DNA of 64,000 nt from CALLCD01 sp039196965 (GCA_039196965.1 JBCCUK010000005.1:81772-145771), one strand, 5' to 3'; shown: positions 8,080 to 16,718, numbered from the stretch's first letter. Translations and numbers: made by a program. Notes: a model not told the origin generated them from the sequence alone.

Positions 8080-9465
8080 TCAGGCCTTATGGCTGCGCAC
8101 CCGCACGGAAATTTCTCGCATGGGACGCGTGGTCATTCGAGCGGCGGGGCGGATCGGGTCATGGCCGACGATATCTATATCGAAAGCTCGGGCGAGGCGT
8201 GCGAGAATCAGAACAGCTTCGATTGTCGCAAACCCAGCCCCAACGCAGGTGTGTGGTCCGGAGCCAAAAGGAATGAACGATCCTTTCATGACCTCTTTTT
8301 CCCGCCCAGGCATGAATCTATCCGGATCGAAAACGTCCGGGTCCTGCCAGTACAATTCGTGGCGATGCAGGGTCCAGGGCGAGATCATGATCAATGCGCC
8401 TTTGCGCAATCTGACCCCGCCGACATTTGCCTTCTCCAGCGCGACGCGCGGCATGAAGGTGAGAGGAGGATAGAGGCGCATAGTTTCCTTGAAAACGCTT
8501 CGTGTAAAGATGAGTTTTTTGACCGCATCGAATGTGACCTCGCCGCCGCTAGTATGCTCTTCCACCTCTTCTCGGATTCGGCGGAGAACGTCTGTCTGTT
8601 CAGCAAGGATATAGAATGCCCAGGTCAGGGCGCTGGCGGTGGTTTCGTGTCCGGCAAGGAAAAAGACACCAAGTTGGTCAATCAATTCATCACGGGTGAA
8701 AGCTTCTCCGGTGTCCTCGTCGCGGGACGCGATCACGGCGCTCGCAATATCGTTGTATTTCCCGACACCGTCGCCGAGATGGGTATCGATCAGCGATCCG
8801 ATATGCGCCCGAATGCGTTCACACGCTGCCAGCACATCCGGGGCCTGCCGGACTTTCTTCCAGGCTGGATCGACGATCAGGCGCCAAACTTTTACTTGTC
8901 CGACGCCCCGTTCGAAAATTGCGAAGTCTTCGAAAATGTCCCGAGCCACATTGCTTGTCAGCGGAACCGAGAAGACCGAGCGGCAGATAATGTCCGCCGT
9001 CAATTCACTCATGGCAAAATCGAGGGAGAAAGCCTCGCCCGTATTGGCAAAAGCGCGCAGCCGCCGTTCATAGTGATTAACCGCCGCATCCATGGCGGCG
9101 AAGGCGAGGTTCAGCCGCATCATAGAGAAGGCCGGTTCGACCATCCGCCTCTGGCGCGCCCAGACCTCTCCGTCAGTTACGAAAATCGATGTGCCGATAA
9201 GTTTTTCCAGCGCCCCGACCATGAGATCGCTCTTTGGAAAGAGGGAGCCATCATCATTCATGATCTGTTTTACCAGCGCGGGATCATTGAACAGTTTGAT
9301 CGATCGACGCGAATAGCCGAGTTCACAGGCCCGCTTGCGGTATGCGGCTGCTGGGAGGAGATTGAGCAAGTTTCCATCGCCCCAGCGCATCGTGCGTACG
9401 AGGGCGGCGACCGGCGGCAGAAGGGCGGGCCGCGGCGGGACGTAAGTCTTTTTTTCAGCAAGCAT
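8080..9465 (-). CDS. Cytochrome P450 in the carotenoid cluster
   Basis: A 461-residue bacterial P450. The I-helix oxygen-activation motif is FFLAGHETTASALTW, the ExxR motif of the K helix is FKETMRLYPP, and the haem loop FGSGPHTCVG places the thiolate ligand at Cys407. There is no signal peptide or membrane anchor, so it is cytoplasmic and needs a separate redox partner; none is adjacent. Its place among crt genes, in a window lacking crtA, suggests oxidation of a carotenoid or other terpenoid, but this is inference. It is convergent with the ATP-grasp gene (37 bp apart) and divergent from the DUF2306 gene. Confidence 0.9.
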   Translation of the reverse strand: MLAEKKTYVPPRPALLPPVAALVRTMRWGDGNLLNLLPAAAYRKRACELGYSRRSIKLFNDPALVKQIMNDDGSLFPKSDLMVGALEKLIGTSIFVTDGEVWARQRRMVEPAFSMMRLNLAFAAMDAAVNHYERRLRAFANTGEAFSLDFAMSELTADIICRSVFSVPLTSNVARDIFEDFAIFERGVGQVKVWRLIVDPAWKKVRQAPDVLAACERIRAHIGSLIDTHLGDGVGKYNDIASAVIASRDEDTGEAFTRDELIDQLGVFFLAGHETTASALTWAFYILAEQTDVLRRIREEVEEHTSGGEVTFDAVKKLIFTRSVFKETMRLYPPLTFMPRVALEKANVGGVRLRKGALIMISPWTLHRHELYWQDPDVFDPDRFMPGREKEVMKGSFIPFGSGPHTCVGAGFATIEAVLILARLARAFDIDIVGHDPIRPAARMTTRPMREISVRVRSHKA

Positions 9466-9511
9466 GTACCGCTCCCTCTTCTAGGGTCGAATAATGAGGA
9501 GGCCACCTGAT

Positions 9512-10315
9512 ATGCATGTCCATGATCTCTTCGTGACCCTGGTCATTCTTCACATCATTGGCGGTGTTCCCGGCCTGATCAGTTTCTGGATCCCTGTCTT
9601 CAGCAAGAAGGGTGGAAAGGCGCACAGGATTTCCGGCAAGGTGTTCACGTTCAGCATGTTGTTTACCGGAACGATGGCCGTGGGCATGGCGACCACAACG
9701 CTGATCGCGCCTTTGCCTACCCATCCGAAGCTGGTCGATCATCCGGAATTCTATAACCCAGCCTTCATTCGCGGCATTTTTGGATGGATGATGCTCTATC
9801 TCGCCATCCTGACCATCAATCTCGCCTGGCATGGCTGGCGGGTCCTGAAGCACAAAGTTGAGCATCCGCGAAACAAAGGCCCATTCAATCTGTTTCTTCA
9901 GTTTGCTTTGTTTTTCTCGGCCTTGAATTGCGCCGTACAAGGAATACTGATCGGTCAGGTTATGATGGTAGGTATCTCTTTTGTTGGCTTCGCAGCCTTC
10001 GGCACAAATATGGTCTTCATCATGCAACCGACGCCTGCGCGCTATGAATGGCAGTTGGAGCACATCAAGGCGATCGTTGGCGCAGGGATTTCCGTGTACA
10101 CGGCATTTCTTGCTTTCGGAGCGGTGCGTCTTATGCCGGCCCTTGCTCTTGCACCGGTCCTCTGGGCGTTTCCTCTGATTACGGGTTTGGCGATCATCAT
10201 CCATCATCGCCGTGCCGTGCGCCGTCGTTTTACAGGGTCTCAGTCTCCGCCTCAAAGCATGGTCCATACGCTGCGAAAATTCTCCTCGGTCGGTGAGCTG
10301 AAAAAACCCCACTAA
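9512..10315 (+). CDS. DUF2306-type integral membrane protein
   Basis: The 267-residue protein has six or seven hydrophobic spans and the DUF2306 landmark near the N terminus: HIIGGVPGLISFWIPVFSKKGGKAHRISGKVF, i.e. a His-Gly-containing first helix followed by HRxxGKVF. The function of the family is unknown. The start at 9512 is set by an AGGAGG ribosome site at 9497-9502, which overlaps a false upstream ATG at 9494. It lies between the P450 and crtB, convergent with crtB. No PpsR site is visible in the 46 bp shared with the P450. Confidence 0.75.
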   Translation: MHVHDLFVTLVILHIIGGVPGLISFWIPVFSKKGGKAHRISGKVFTFSMLFTGTMAVGMATTTLIAPLPTHPKLVDHPEFYNPAFIRGIFGWMMLYLAILTINLAWHGWRVLKHKVEHPRNKGPFNLFLQFALFFSALNCAVQGILIGQVMMVGISFVGFAAFGTNMVFIMQPTPARYEWQLEHIKAIVGAGISVYTAFLAFGAVRLMPALALAPVLWAFPLITGLAIIIHHRRAVRRRFTGSQSPPQSMVHTLRKFSSVGELKKPH

Positions 10316-10381
10316 TTCGGGAACCGTGCTTAAGCCAACCGTGCGTTCTCTTGGACATGACGGGGTCAGCAAAGTTGCTGC

Positions 10382-11416
10382 TCAATACCCTCCACGCTGT
10401 GAATCGGTGACGCGTTCCATGCGGGCAAAGAGATCCAGCACCCAAAGGGTTCGGTTCGGCAGTATTGGTTCGTTGTCTTGCAATGACTGGGCAGCGATCG
10501 CCTTTGCCAGATATTCTGTTTGCTCAAGAGGTGGCTGTGCCGAGGCGGTTTCGATTCTGTATGTGGAAGCCAGAGCGACCAGTGCGAGTTTGCGCTGCTT
10601 TGGCACGAAAGCCCGCATCGTCACTGAATCATAGCCATTTTTCTTGATGTATGCGCCAATATCTCGATAGATCAGCCCTGCTGCAGTGATCGCTGTGCGG
10701 CAGCCGCTCGGCAATAATGCTGATCCTGACAGGCCGCGCTCATATAGCGGTTCTGCCGCAGCAAGCAGGCGTTTCGTCACCTCGGCTATGCGCGCGTCAA
10801 ACCCCGGATTGCGAAGGAATGCGTCCGGTTCAATACCTTCTTCCCGCATCCATGCCAGCGGCGCGTAAATCCGACCGGCTCGTGCATCCTCGCCGATATC
10901 ACGCGCAATATTCGTCAACTGCATGGCAACACCGAGGTCGCATGCCCGTGCTGCGGCTTTGGCGCAGGTCGCCCCCATCAGCGTTGTCATCATTGCACCG
11001 ACGGAGCCAGCAACGCGGGTGGAATAGTCGTACACTCCTTCAATTGTCTCGTATGTTCGGCCCTCGCTGTCCCATACGAGACCCTCGATAAGGGCATCGG
11101 GCAGGACGCGCGGTATGCCCCAATTTTCGACGACATAAGCAAATGCGCGGTCTACCGGATCATCTATCGGATGACCTGAATAGATAAGGTTCAAACGACG
11201 CGTGAATGTGTCGACCGCTGCTCTTGGATCTTCTCCAAGGTCAATCGCGTCATCGGCATACCGACAAAAGGCGTAAGTTGCATAGGCTGCTGTCCGCACA
11301 GCTTTGGGTAAAAGAAGCGATGCCGCATAGAAGCTCTTCGACCCATCCTTGATAACGGACCGGCAATGATCGAAGTCGGCGGGCATGGCTTGCCGAGAGA
11401 TCGATTCTGTAATCAT
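10382..11416 (-). CDS. crtB: CrtB, phytoene synthase
   Basis: CrtB joins two geranylgeranyl diphosphates head to head into phytoene, the first committed carotenoid step. The 344-residue protein has SKSFYAASLLLPKAVR, the first aspartate motif YADDAID at residues 53-59, GSVGAMMTTLMG, and the second motif QLTNIARDIGEDARAGRIYAP. The ATG at 11416 sits inside a perfect TGT-N12-ACA palindrome. It is co-oriented with bchO-bchD-bchI but separated from bchO by 88 bp, so it may have its own promoter. Confidence 0.93.
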   Translation of the reverse strand: MITESISRQAMPADFDHCRSVIKDGSKSFYAASLLLPKAVRTAAYATYAFCRYADDAIDLGEDPRAAVDTFTRRLNLIYSGHPIDDPVDRAFAYVVENWGIPRVLPDALIEGLVWDSEGRTYETIEGVYDYSTRVAGSVGAMMTTLMGATCAKAAARACDLGVAMQLTNIARDIGEDARAGRIYAPLAWMREEGIEPDAFLRNPGFDARIAEVTKRLLAAAEPLYERGLSGSALLPSGCRTAITAAGLIYRDIGAYIKKNGYDSVTMRAFVPKQRKLALVALASTYRIETASAQPPLEQTEYLAKAIAAQSLQDNEPILPNRTLWVLDLFARMERVTDSQRGGY

Positions 11417-11425
11417 AGATAGACA
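11408..11425. promoter_or_regulatory. PpsR/CrtJ-type operator overlapping the crtB start
   Basis: TGTAATCATAGATAGACA is a perfect TGT-N12-ACA palindrome that covers the crtB start codon (11414-11416). A further TGT half-site begins at 11434. Binding here could block initiation at the crtB promoter or the early transcript. It departs slightly from the others at the fourth base. Confidence 0.6.
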
Positions 11426-11504
11426 TTGAACGGTGTCTAGAAAGATAATGCAAGGGTAATTTCCCCATATTTCCAGACCTTCTTGATGATCTGCTTCATC
11501 CGGA

Positions 11505-12410
11505 TCAGTGATTTAGAATAGCGGTCGCTAGTTTGGCTGGTGCTTCTTCATGGGCGAGATGGCCCACATCCTCGATACAGAGATAGCGTCCATTTCTAGC
11601 GATCTTCGAGAGATCAAGCGCGGTGTCAGGTGGCACGGTTCTGTCCTTGCTGCCGGTAACAAACAGGATTGGCCGATCCAGTTCGGCGCAGATCGCTTCC
11701 ATGGGTGACAAGTCCCAATTCGCCATCATTTGCAGCGTTCCCTGCACGTGCTCGCGCGACCGCATCAGTACCGCATACTGTTCCAATGTTTCGCGGGAGG
11801 GCACGGAACCTGTATCGAGTAGCAGGCGTTCCACGCGGCCGATATCTTTCGCGCTGCTGGACAAGGCGCGTGCCGCAAATCCACCAAAGGTGACCAGCTT
11901 TGCCGTCATTGGAGCGATAATACCCATTGCTCCCGCGAAAGGCTGAAGCGCGCCATTTAAAGAGACGATGCGCTCAAGATCGGCCGGGTTCCGCTTGGCC
12001 AGATTGATCGCAATGGCCGCTCCGGCGGAGTGACCAATGATGACTTTTGGCCAGAAATCCAGTTCTTTGAGAACGCGGCTGATCGCCATCGTCACATTTG
12101 GCAGGCTCGGCACAAAGCCGGGGCGCATCTGGCTGAATCCATGCCCGGGCAGATCGATCGCCAGCAGGTCATAGTGCGCGGCGAGCATGGGGAAGAGCCC
12201 GGCCCAGGAGTGCGTGGAGGCTCCTGTGCCGTGGAGAAGGAGCGCGCGTGGCCCTGCACCCATCCTTTGGATATGCCAGGTTTCACGATCGATTTGTAGG
12301 AAACGGCTTGTGTGGCTATGCGGCCAGTTTTGTTTGTGTTTGGTCCAATCTGGGGCACCGGATCTGATCCTTGGCGGGTCGTTGAGCAGGATCACTTTCC
12401 GTCTCCTCAC
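11505..12410 (-). CDS. bchO: BchO, alpha/beta hydrolase of the magnesium chelatase operon
   Basis: BchO is an alpha/beta-hydrolase-fold protein always linked to bchI-bchD; its exact reaction is not settled, and it is regarded as a magnesium chelatase accessory. The 301-residue translation has the oxyanion loop LLLHGTGASTHSW, the nucleophile elbow IIGHSAGAA, an acid-loop region FVTGSKDRTVPP and the catalytic-His region DVGHLAHEE. The start is a GTG in a GTGA overlap with the bchD stop, which implies translational coupling. Operon order bchI-bchD-bchO is the usual one in purple bacteria. Confidence 0.88.
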   Translation of the reverse strand: MRRRKVILLNDPPRIRSGAPDWTKHKQNWPHSHTSRFLQIDRETWHIQRMGAGPRALLLHGTGASTHSWAGLFPMLAAHYDLLAIDLPGHGFSQMRPGFVPSLPNVTMAISRVLKELDFWPKVIIGHSAGAAIAINLAKRNPADLERIVSLNGALQPFAGAMGIIAPMTAKLVTFGGFAARALSSSAKDIGRVERLLLDTGSVPSRETLEQYAVLMRSREHVQGTLQMMANWDLSPMEAICAELDRPILFVTGSKDRTVPPDTALDLSKIARNGRYLCIEDVGHLAHEEAPAKLATAILNH

Positions 12411-14122
12411 CGCCGTCCAATCTGATTGCGAACCGTATCGGACACCTCCGAGCCGCCACGGGCCGGCAAGAAATGATAGGCCGCGCCCATATCCGTGCTC
12501 AGGGCCTGCGCCCTCGGATCTGGCCTGCGGGAGGTATCAAAGAAGAGGGTGTCCAGCTGTTTCATGGCCAGAGTCCGGGCGAGCAGTTTCGTCTGCTGCT
12601 CCGCTGTTCCTCTATCGGCTGTCCCGTCCAATGTGATGTTTCCTCGTCCATCGGAAAGAAACACGATCACTGGGGTGCGCCCCCGATCGTTTTCCGCATC
12701 GGCGAGGCGAACGGCTGTGGCCATGGCATCAGCAAGGGGGGTTGCACCGCCTCCTGGAAGATCGGCCAGCTGCCGCTTTACCCTGACCAGCGACCGCGTG
12801 GGCGATAGCGCCAGTTCGGCCTCTTTCCCTCGAAAGACGATCAGCGAGACCAGATCGCGCCGCGCATAACAATCTGTCAGGAGCCGCGTCGCTGCCCCCT
12901 TTGCTTCAGCAAGGCGGTTCAGCGCAGAAGATCCTGATGCGTCGACAACAAAAATCACCGAAGACTGCTTGCGTCTCCGAAACCGCTTCATCCGGAGATC
13001 GCTTTTCCTTATGGCAAAGCCTGCGGCGTCCGTTTTTTTCCGTCGCAGCGTCTGCATGGGTGCAGCCGTGCGCAATGTGGCGATGAGGTCCACGCGCCCC
13101 TTTTCGGTCTGCCTGTCCAGCGTCCGGTCCGGTCTGCCTTTATCCATAGCGAAGGTGACATCGCCTGAACGCCCCGCTATTCCACGCGCCTTGCGATCTG
13201 CACGCCGCTTTTTCTTGCGGGCGAAAGATGCACCGGCTTCGGCTGCCACGGCGTCAATCAGCATGGCTTCCAGATCTTCAAGTGACGCCGTTTCTTCATC
13301 GCTGTTTGCTTCAGCATCCGATTCTTCGGGCGGCTCCTTATTCTCCGTAGGCGGTTCATCATCTGGAGCTTCCTGCGGCATGCTTTCCATGCGTGCTGGT
13401 ACGATCAGACGGCAAGCGGTCGCTGTGTCTTCGGCGGAAACCTCTGTTCGATCGCCTAGAGCGGCTATAGCTTTTGCGGCTTCGACACAGAAGATCGGCG
13501 TGCGCATGGATAGTGCGCCTACGGAAATACAGGCCGCCACCACCGCTTCAATAAACGCATCGTCGATGTGAACACCGCTAACCCTTTCTCGCGCCGATCT
13601 GATGTCCTCGCGGTTCAAGACGAAGGGTTCTGCAAACCGATAGGGCACAGCGAAGAGATCAACCTCGAAGGCGACACGCTCTGTCAGCAGGTAGGGTGGG
13701 GCCTCCTCGGGGGTATCGCTTTCATCCAGCAGAACAATATTTGACGGCGCTTCGAGACCGACATCGCTCTGGTCCATGCCTGCTCCGATCAGGGCGGCGG
13801 CCTCGCCGTCCAGACGATCGGCCATGCTGACAATCAGTGCTCGTCCCCGGGCCTGCTCAATCAGGCCGGCCTCTTTGGTCAGTGCCCCGCTCGCCAGCGA
13901 TTTCGCCATGGACACACCGCCAATTAGCGCCCGGGCCGATACGGAGGCGGGCACATAGACCGGTGGCGCGTCGTCCGGCATCAGCTTACGGAACTCTTCG
14001 AGCCAGATCTTTCTAACCGGCCCCGCCGGGACCATCAGCCGGATCCCGCCAAGTTTCGAGCCGCCAATCAGGGCGAGGGCACCTGCGAGCGATGCAAGAT
14101 ACCACCGCTCCGCGACGCTCAC
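12407..14122 (-). CDS. bchD: BchD, magnesium chelatase subunit D
   Basis: BchD partners BchI in the AAA+ motor that drives insertion of Mg2+ into protoporphyrin IX by BchH. The 571-residue protein has a degenerate AAA+ N-terminal half without a clear Walker A loop, a central acidic, proline-rich linker (around residues 240-280), and a C-terminal integrin-I (VWA) domain. The metal-ion-dependent adhesion motif there is FVVDASGSSALNR, followed by GGGATPLADAM and VFLSDGRGN. It overlaps bchI and bchO by 4 bp each, indicating one tightly coupled operon. Confidence 0.92.
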   Translation of the reverse strand: MSVAERWYLASLAGALALIGGSKLGGIRLMVPAGPVRKIWLEEFRKLMPDDAPPVYVPASVSARALIGGVSMAKSLASGALTKEAGLIEQARGRALIVSMADRLDGEAAALIGAGMDQSDVGLEAPSNIVLLDESDTPEEAPPYLLTERVAFEVDLFAVPYRFAEPFVLNREDIRSARERVSGVHIDDAFIEAVVAACISVGALSMRTPIFCVEAAKAIAALGDRTEVSAEDTATACRLIVPARMESMPQEAPDDEPPTENKEPPEESDAEANSDEETASLEDLEAMLIDAVAAEAGASFARKKKRRADRKARGIAGRSGDVTFAMDKGRPDRTLDRQTEKGRVDLIATLRTAAPMQTLRRKKTDAAGFAIRKSDLRMKRFRRRKQSSVIFVVDASGSSALNRLAEAKGAATRLLTDCYARRDLVSLIVFRGKEAELALSPTRSLVRVKRQLADLPGGGATPLADAMATAVRLADAENDRGRTPVIVFLSDGRGNITLDGTADRGTAEQQTKLLARTLAMKQLDTLFFDTSRRPDPRAQALSTDMGAAYHFLPARGGSEVSDTVRNQIGRR

Positions 14123-15147
14123 TGGACGAGAACCTCCTCCACAGCGCGGCCAACCCGTGTCGACGAGGTCGAGTCATCAAGGGGATCCTTGCGAAGCCTA
14201 TGACTGAGCGCCAGCGGCGCGGCCTGCCGCAAGTCTTTCACGGATACCGTGTCCGAACCGGCAAGAGCCGCCAGGCTCCGGGCTGCTCTGGTAAGCGCTA
14301 ATTCTCCGCGCAACCCATCGGAGCCAAGAGAAATGCAAAGGGCAGCCGCCTTTTCAAGCACTTCGTCTGACACCTCAATCGATGGAAGGGCGCTGCGTGC
14401 CTTTTCGATCTTTCGGCGGAGGGCCGCGTCTTTCCGTTTCCAGGATTTTATGAACCCGTCCCTGTCCTGCTCGAACGCTTCCCGTCGGCGTATGATTTCC
14501 ACCCGTTCTTTCGGGTCTGTTGGCGTCGTTACTTCCACTGATAGACCGAACCGGTCCAACAGTTGGGGGCGCAACTCGCCCTCCTCGGGATTGCCGCTTC
14601 CGACCAGAACAAATTCCGCCGCGTGGGTCAGGCTTAAGCCTTCCCGTTCAATTCGGTTGACCCCCGAAGCGGCCACATCAAGGAGGACATCCACGAGGTG
14701 ATCGTCCAGCAAATTGACTTCGTCTATATATAGAAATCCGCGATGGGCTCCGGCCAGCAAGCCGGGCTCGAACACTAGGTCACCGCCCGCGAGCGCGCGC
14801 TCTAGATCCAGCGATCCGAGGACGCGATCTTCCGTCGCGCCGAGGGGCAAATTCACAACCGAGGGCGCTTCCTTCCTGGATTTCAGAGTCTCAGCTTTTG
14901 CCCGTTCTGTACAATCATTACACAGATCGTCTGGTCGCTCCGGATCGCAACGGTAGCGGCACCCGGCGACGACATTTTGCACCGGTAAAAGCGCCGCCAG
15001 CGCACGAATGGCCGTTGTTTTCCCCGTCCCGCGATCGCCAAAAGCCAGTACGCCGCCGATTGTATCGTCAATCGCTGAGATCAAAAGTGCGGTCTTCAGA
15101 TTGTTTTGTCCGACAATTGCGGAGAATGGAAATGCGGTGGATTGCAA
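14119..15147 (-). CDS. bchI: BchI, magnesium chelatase ATPase subunit I
   Basis: BchI forms AAA+ hexamers that hydrolyse ATP for Mg2+ insertion into protoporphyrin IX. The 342-residue protein shows Walker A FGDRGTGKTTAIRALA at residues 36-51, a cysteine cluster typical of BchI (CRYRCDPERPDDLCNDC), Walker B GFLYIDEVNLLDDHLVD, and FVLVGSGNPEEGELRPQLLDRFG (sensor region). First gene of bchI-bchD-bchO. No TGT-N12-ACA palindrome was found directly upstream; transcription could come from the idi-side promoter through the pseudoazurin gene, or from a PpsR-independent promoter. Confidence 0.95.
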   Translation of the reverse strand: MQSTAFPFSAIVGQNNLKTALLISAIDDTIGGVLAFGDRGTGKTTAIRALAALLPVQNVVAGCRYRCDPERPDDLCNDCTERAKAETLKSRKEAPSVVNLPLGATEDRVLGSLDLERALAGGDLVFEPGLLAGAHRGFLYIDEVNLLDDHLVDVLLDVAASGVNRIEREGLSLTHAAEFVLVGSGNPEEGELRPQLLDRFGLSVEVTTPTDPKERVEIIRRREAFEQDRDGFIKSWKRKDAALRRKIEKARSALPSIEVSDEVLEKAAALCISLGSDGLRGELALTRAARSLAALAGSDTVSVKDLRQAAPLALSHRLRKDPLDDSTSSTRVGRAVEEVLVQ

Positions 15148-15189
15148 AACGGCGCTGGCCCTTTCCTAATCAGCTTTACCCAAACAGAA

Positions 15190-15216
15190 AGCCGCCAAGT
15201 CTGCAACTTGGCGGCT
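15190..15216 (-). terminator. Hairpin between pseudoazurin and bchI
   Basis: A perfect 11-bp stem (AGCCGCCAAGT with its complement at 15206-15216) and a 5-base loop. Read on the minus strand it is followed by TTTCTGTTT, an imperfect U-tract. It lies after the pseudoazurin stop and before bchI and probably ends or attenuates the upstream transcript. Confidence 0.7.
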
Positions 15217-15282
15217 CCTTTATCCCCATAGGGGCGATAAATATTTGCCAATTCGTCCGCGAAGCCCGAACTGGCAGATTGA

Positions 15283-16035
15283 TTAGCCTTCAAGCATGCC
15301 TTCTGCTTCGGCTTCTGCCCAGATCTCATCCCAGATGCGCGAGGCAAGGCCGGGATGGCGAACGCCCTTAGCTGCTTCTAGATTGTCCAGTTTGCCGTCG
15401 CCGTCGACCACAACAAGGCCGACCATGCCAGCGGCCTGGTGCGGTGTGCAATTATATCCATAAATGCCAGGCTTTTCGAATGTGTAAGAGATGGGTTGGT
15501 TGACGCGCCCCTGCCAGCCTTCAACGCCCTCGGGGATCATACCGCGGGTCGCCGCTGAAAGGTGTGTCGGGTTTGTAGGCACCCAAGTGACCGTATCGCC
15601 CGGTTTTACCTCGAGAACGCGAGGGATAAAGACCATCCGCTTTGAGCGGTCATCTGGATCGGCATTCAGCATTTGAACTTCATAGGTCTGGCCACCGCCT
15701 GCAGCGGCCTCCTCGACAACCTCTTCCACTGCGTCTGCAGCTTCTTGAGCCCCGCCCCGCACCTGTTCCGCGACCTCGCCTGCTTCTTCGGCGGTTGCTT
15801 CCGCTACTTCGGTGACGGCATCTGCCGAATCCTCAACTGCGGCGGCTGCGACCTCGGTAACGGACTCGGCGGTGTCACTTGCGGTTTCTTCAACAGCAGC
15901 TGTTGTTGATTCCACAATGGTTGCAGCTTCCTCAGCCGGTGCGGCGCTGTCCGAAGACGACTCCGATCCCCCGCAAGCGGCCAGTGACACCGCGAACAAA
16001 GCGGCCACCGATGTGCTTGTGATCTTCATTGCCAT
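15283..16035 (-). CDS. Tethered pseudoazurin-type blue copper lipoprotein
   Basis: The 250-residue protein has a lipoprotein signal ending LAAC (Cys21), then roughly 90 residues of Ala/Glu/Val-rich, probably extended or helical linker. A pseudoazurin-type cupredoxin domain follows: GDTVTWVPTNPTHLSA with the first copper His at 158, GMIPEGVEGWQG, and NCTPHQAAGM giving Cys196, His199 and Met204. All four type 1 copper ligands are present. Such a protein would carry electrons in the periplasm while anchored to a membrane. Next to photosynthesis genes it may donate electrons to the reaction centre, as inferred by analogy with lipid-anchored auracyanins. RBS AGGAGG-like sequence precedes the start. 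Confidence 0.85.
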   Translation of the reverse strand: MAMKITSTSVAALFAVSLAACGGSESSSDSAAPAEEAATIVESTTAAVEETASDTAESVTEVAAAAVEDSADAVTEVAEATAEEAGEVAEQVRGGAQEAADAVEEVVEEAAAGGGQTYEVQMLNADPDDRSKRMVFIPRVLEVKPGDTVTWVPTNPTHLSAATRGMIPEGVEGWQGRVNQPISYTFEKPGIYGYNCTPHQAAGMVGLVVVDGDGKLDNLEAAKGVRHPGLASRIWDEIWAEAEAEGMLEG

Positions 16036-16085
16036 ATTAACCTCCTGGCGAATTGAGCATTGGTTTGCTACTTAGCCTCAAACCC

Positions 16086-16706
16086 CTACGAGCCAAGTAT
16101 TTTCTCTCTGATCTGCGACCTACTAGCTGAAGAAAAGTCCGAAACTGTGGCCAAATTGCAGATGCGTTTTAATCGTAATAATTGTTCGAAGTGGTTGTCC
16201 AAATAATGTCTCAGCCAGACGGTTTGCTGATTTTGCCTGATGCCACCGCTTCCTGATTGAAGCGCTTCAAGATCGGCATAGGTGACGTCTTCAACTTCGG
16301 TAGGTTCCGGGATGGGGGCGTTAATGCTTTTGCCGGCGAAGACATGAACCAGCTCATTCTCGGTCATCCCATGGTCAAGATCGGCCTTGTAACGGCTGAT
16401 AAAGCCAAAAGATAAATCGGTCTGGAAGCCTAGTTCTTCGTGAAGGCGCCTATGCGCGGCATCTCTTACTGTTTCTCCAGGGCGGGGATGACCACAGCAT
16501 GTATTCGCCCAGAGACCGCCGGAATGATACTTTTCCTTGGCGCGCTTCTGTATAAGAACGCGATCGTACTCGTCGAATACAAAGATTGAAAATGCCCGGT
16601 GCAGGAGGCCTAGACGGTGGGTTTCGAGCTTGCCGCCAATTCCAATCTGCTGATCTGTTTCATCGACCAGAATAATCTGTTCTTGTGCATCAACGGACAC
16701 TGTCAT
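16086..16706 (-). CDS. idi: Idi, isopentenyl-diphosphate delta-isomerase (type 1)
   Basis: Idi interconverts isopentenyl and dimethylallyl diphosphate and supplies the carotenoid and phytol pathways. The Nudix-like protein shows LHRAFSIFVFDEYDRVLIQKR, the catalytic-Cys motif WANTCCGHPRPGE, RRLHEELGF, and the catalytic-Glu region MTENELVHVF. I chose the ATG at 16706 (206 residues) because the family begins near there; the frame is open to 16766. That ATG overlaps a perfect TGT-N12-ACA palindrome. The pseudoazurin gene follows after 50 bp on the same strand. Confidence 0.9.
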   Translation of the reverse strand: MTVSVDAQEQIILVDETDQQIGIGGKLETHRLGLLHRAFSIFVFDEYDRVLIQKRAKEKYHSGGLWANTCCGHPRPGETVRDAAHRRLHEELGFQTDLSFGFISRYKADLDHGMTENELVHVFAGKSINAPIPEPTEVEDVTYADLEALQSGSGGIRQNQQTVWLRHYLDNHFEQLLRLKRICNLATVSDFSSASRSQIREKILGS

Positions 16707-16718
16707 CTTAAATTGACA
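16701..16718. promoter_or_regulatory. PpsR/CrtJ-type operator at idi
   Basis: TGTCATCTTAAATTGACA is a perfect TGT-N12-ACA palindrome overlapping the likely idi start codon (16704-16706). If idi instead starts at 16766 the site would be inside the gene, which is less plausible. It would bring isoprenoid supply, and perhaps the downstream pseudoazurin gene, under photosynthesis control. Confidence 0.6.

Noticed and set aside
8035..9510. A 491-residue open frame on the plus strand across the P450 gene
   Set aside because: It is antisense to a P450 with all catalytic motifs, and its own translation has no recognisable domain.
9455..10372. A 305-residue open frame on the minus strand opposite the DUF2306 gene
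   Set aside because: Its translation is rich in Arg, His and Gln without domains, as expected for the complement of a membrane-protein gene; the plus-strand product has family motifs and an AGGAGG site.
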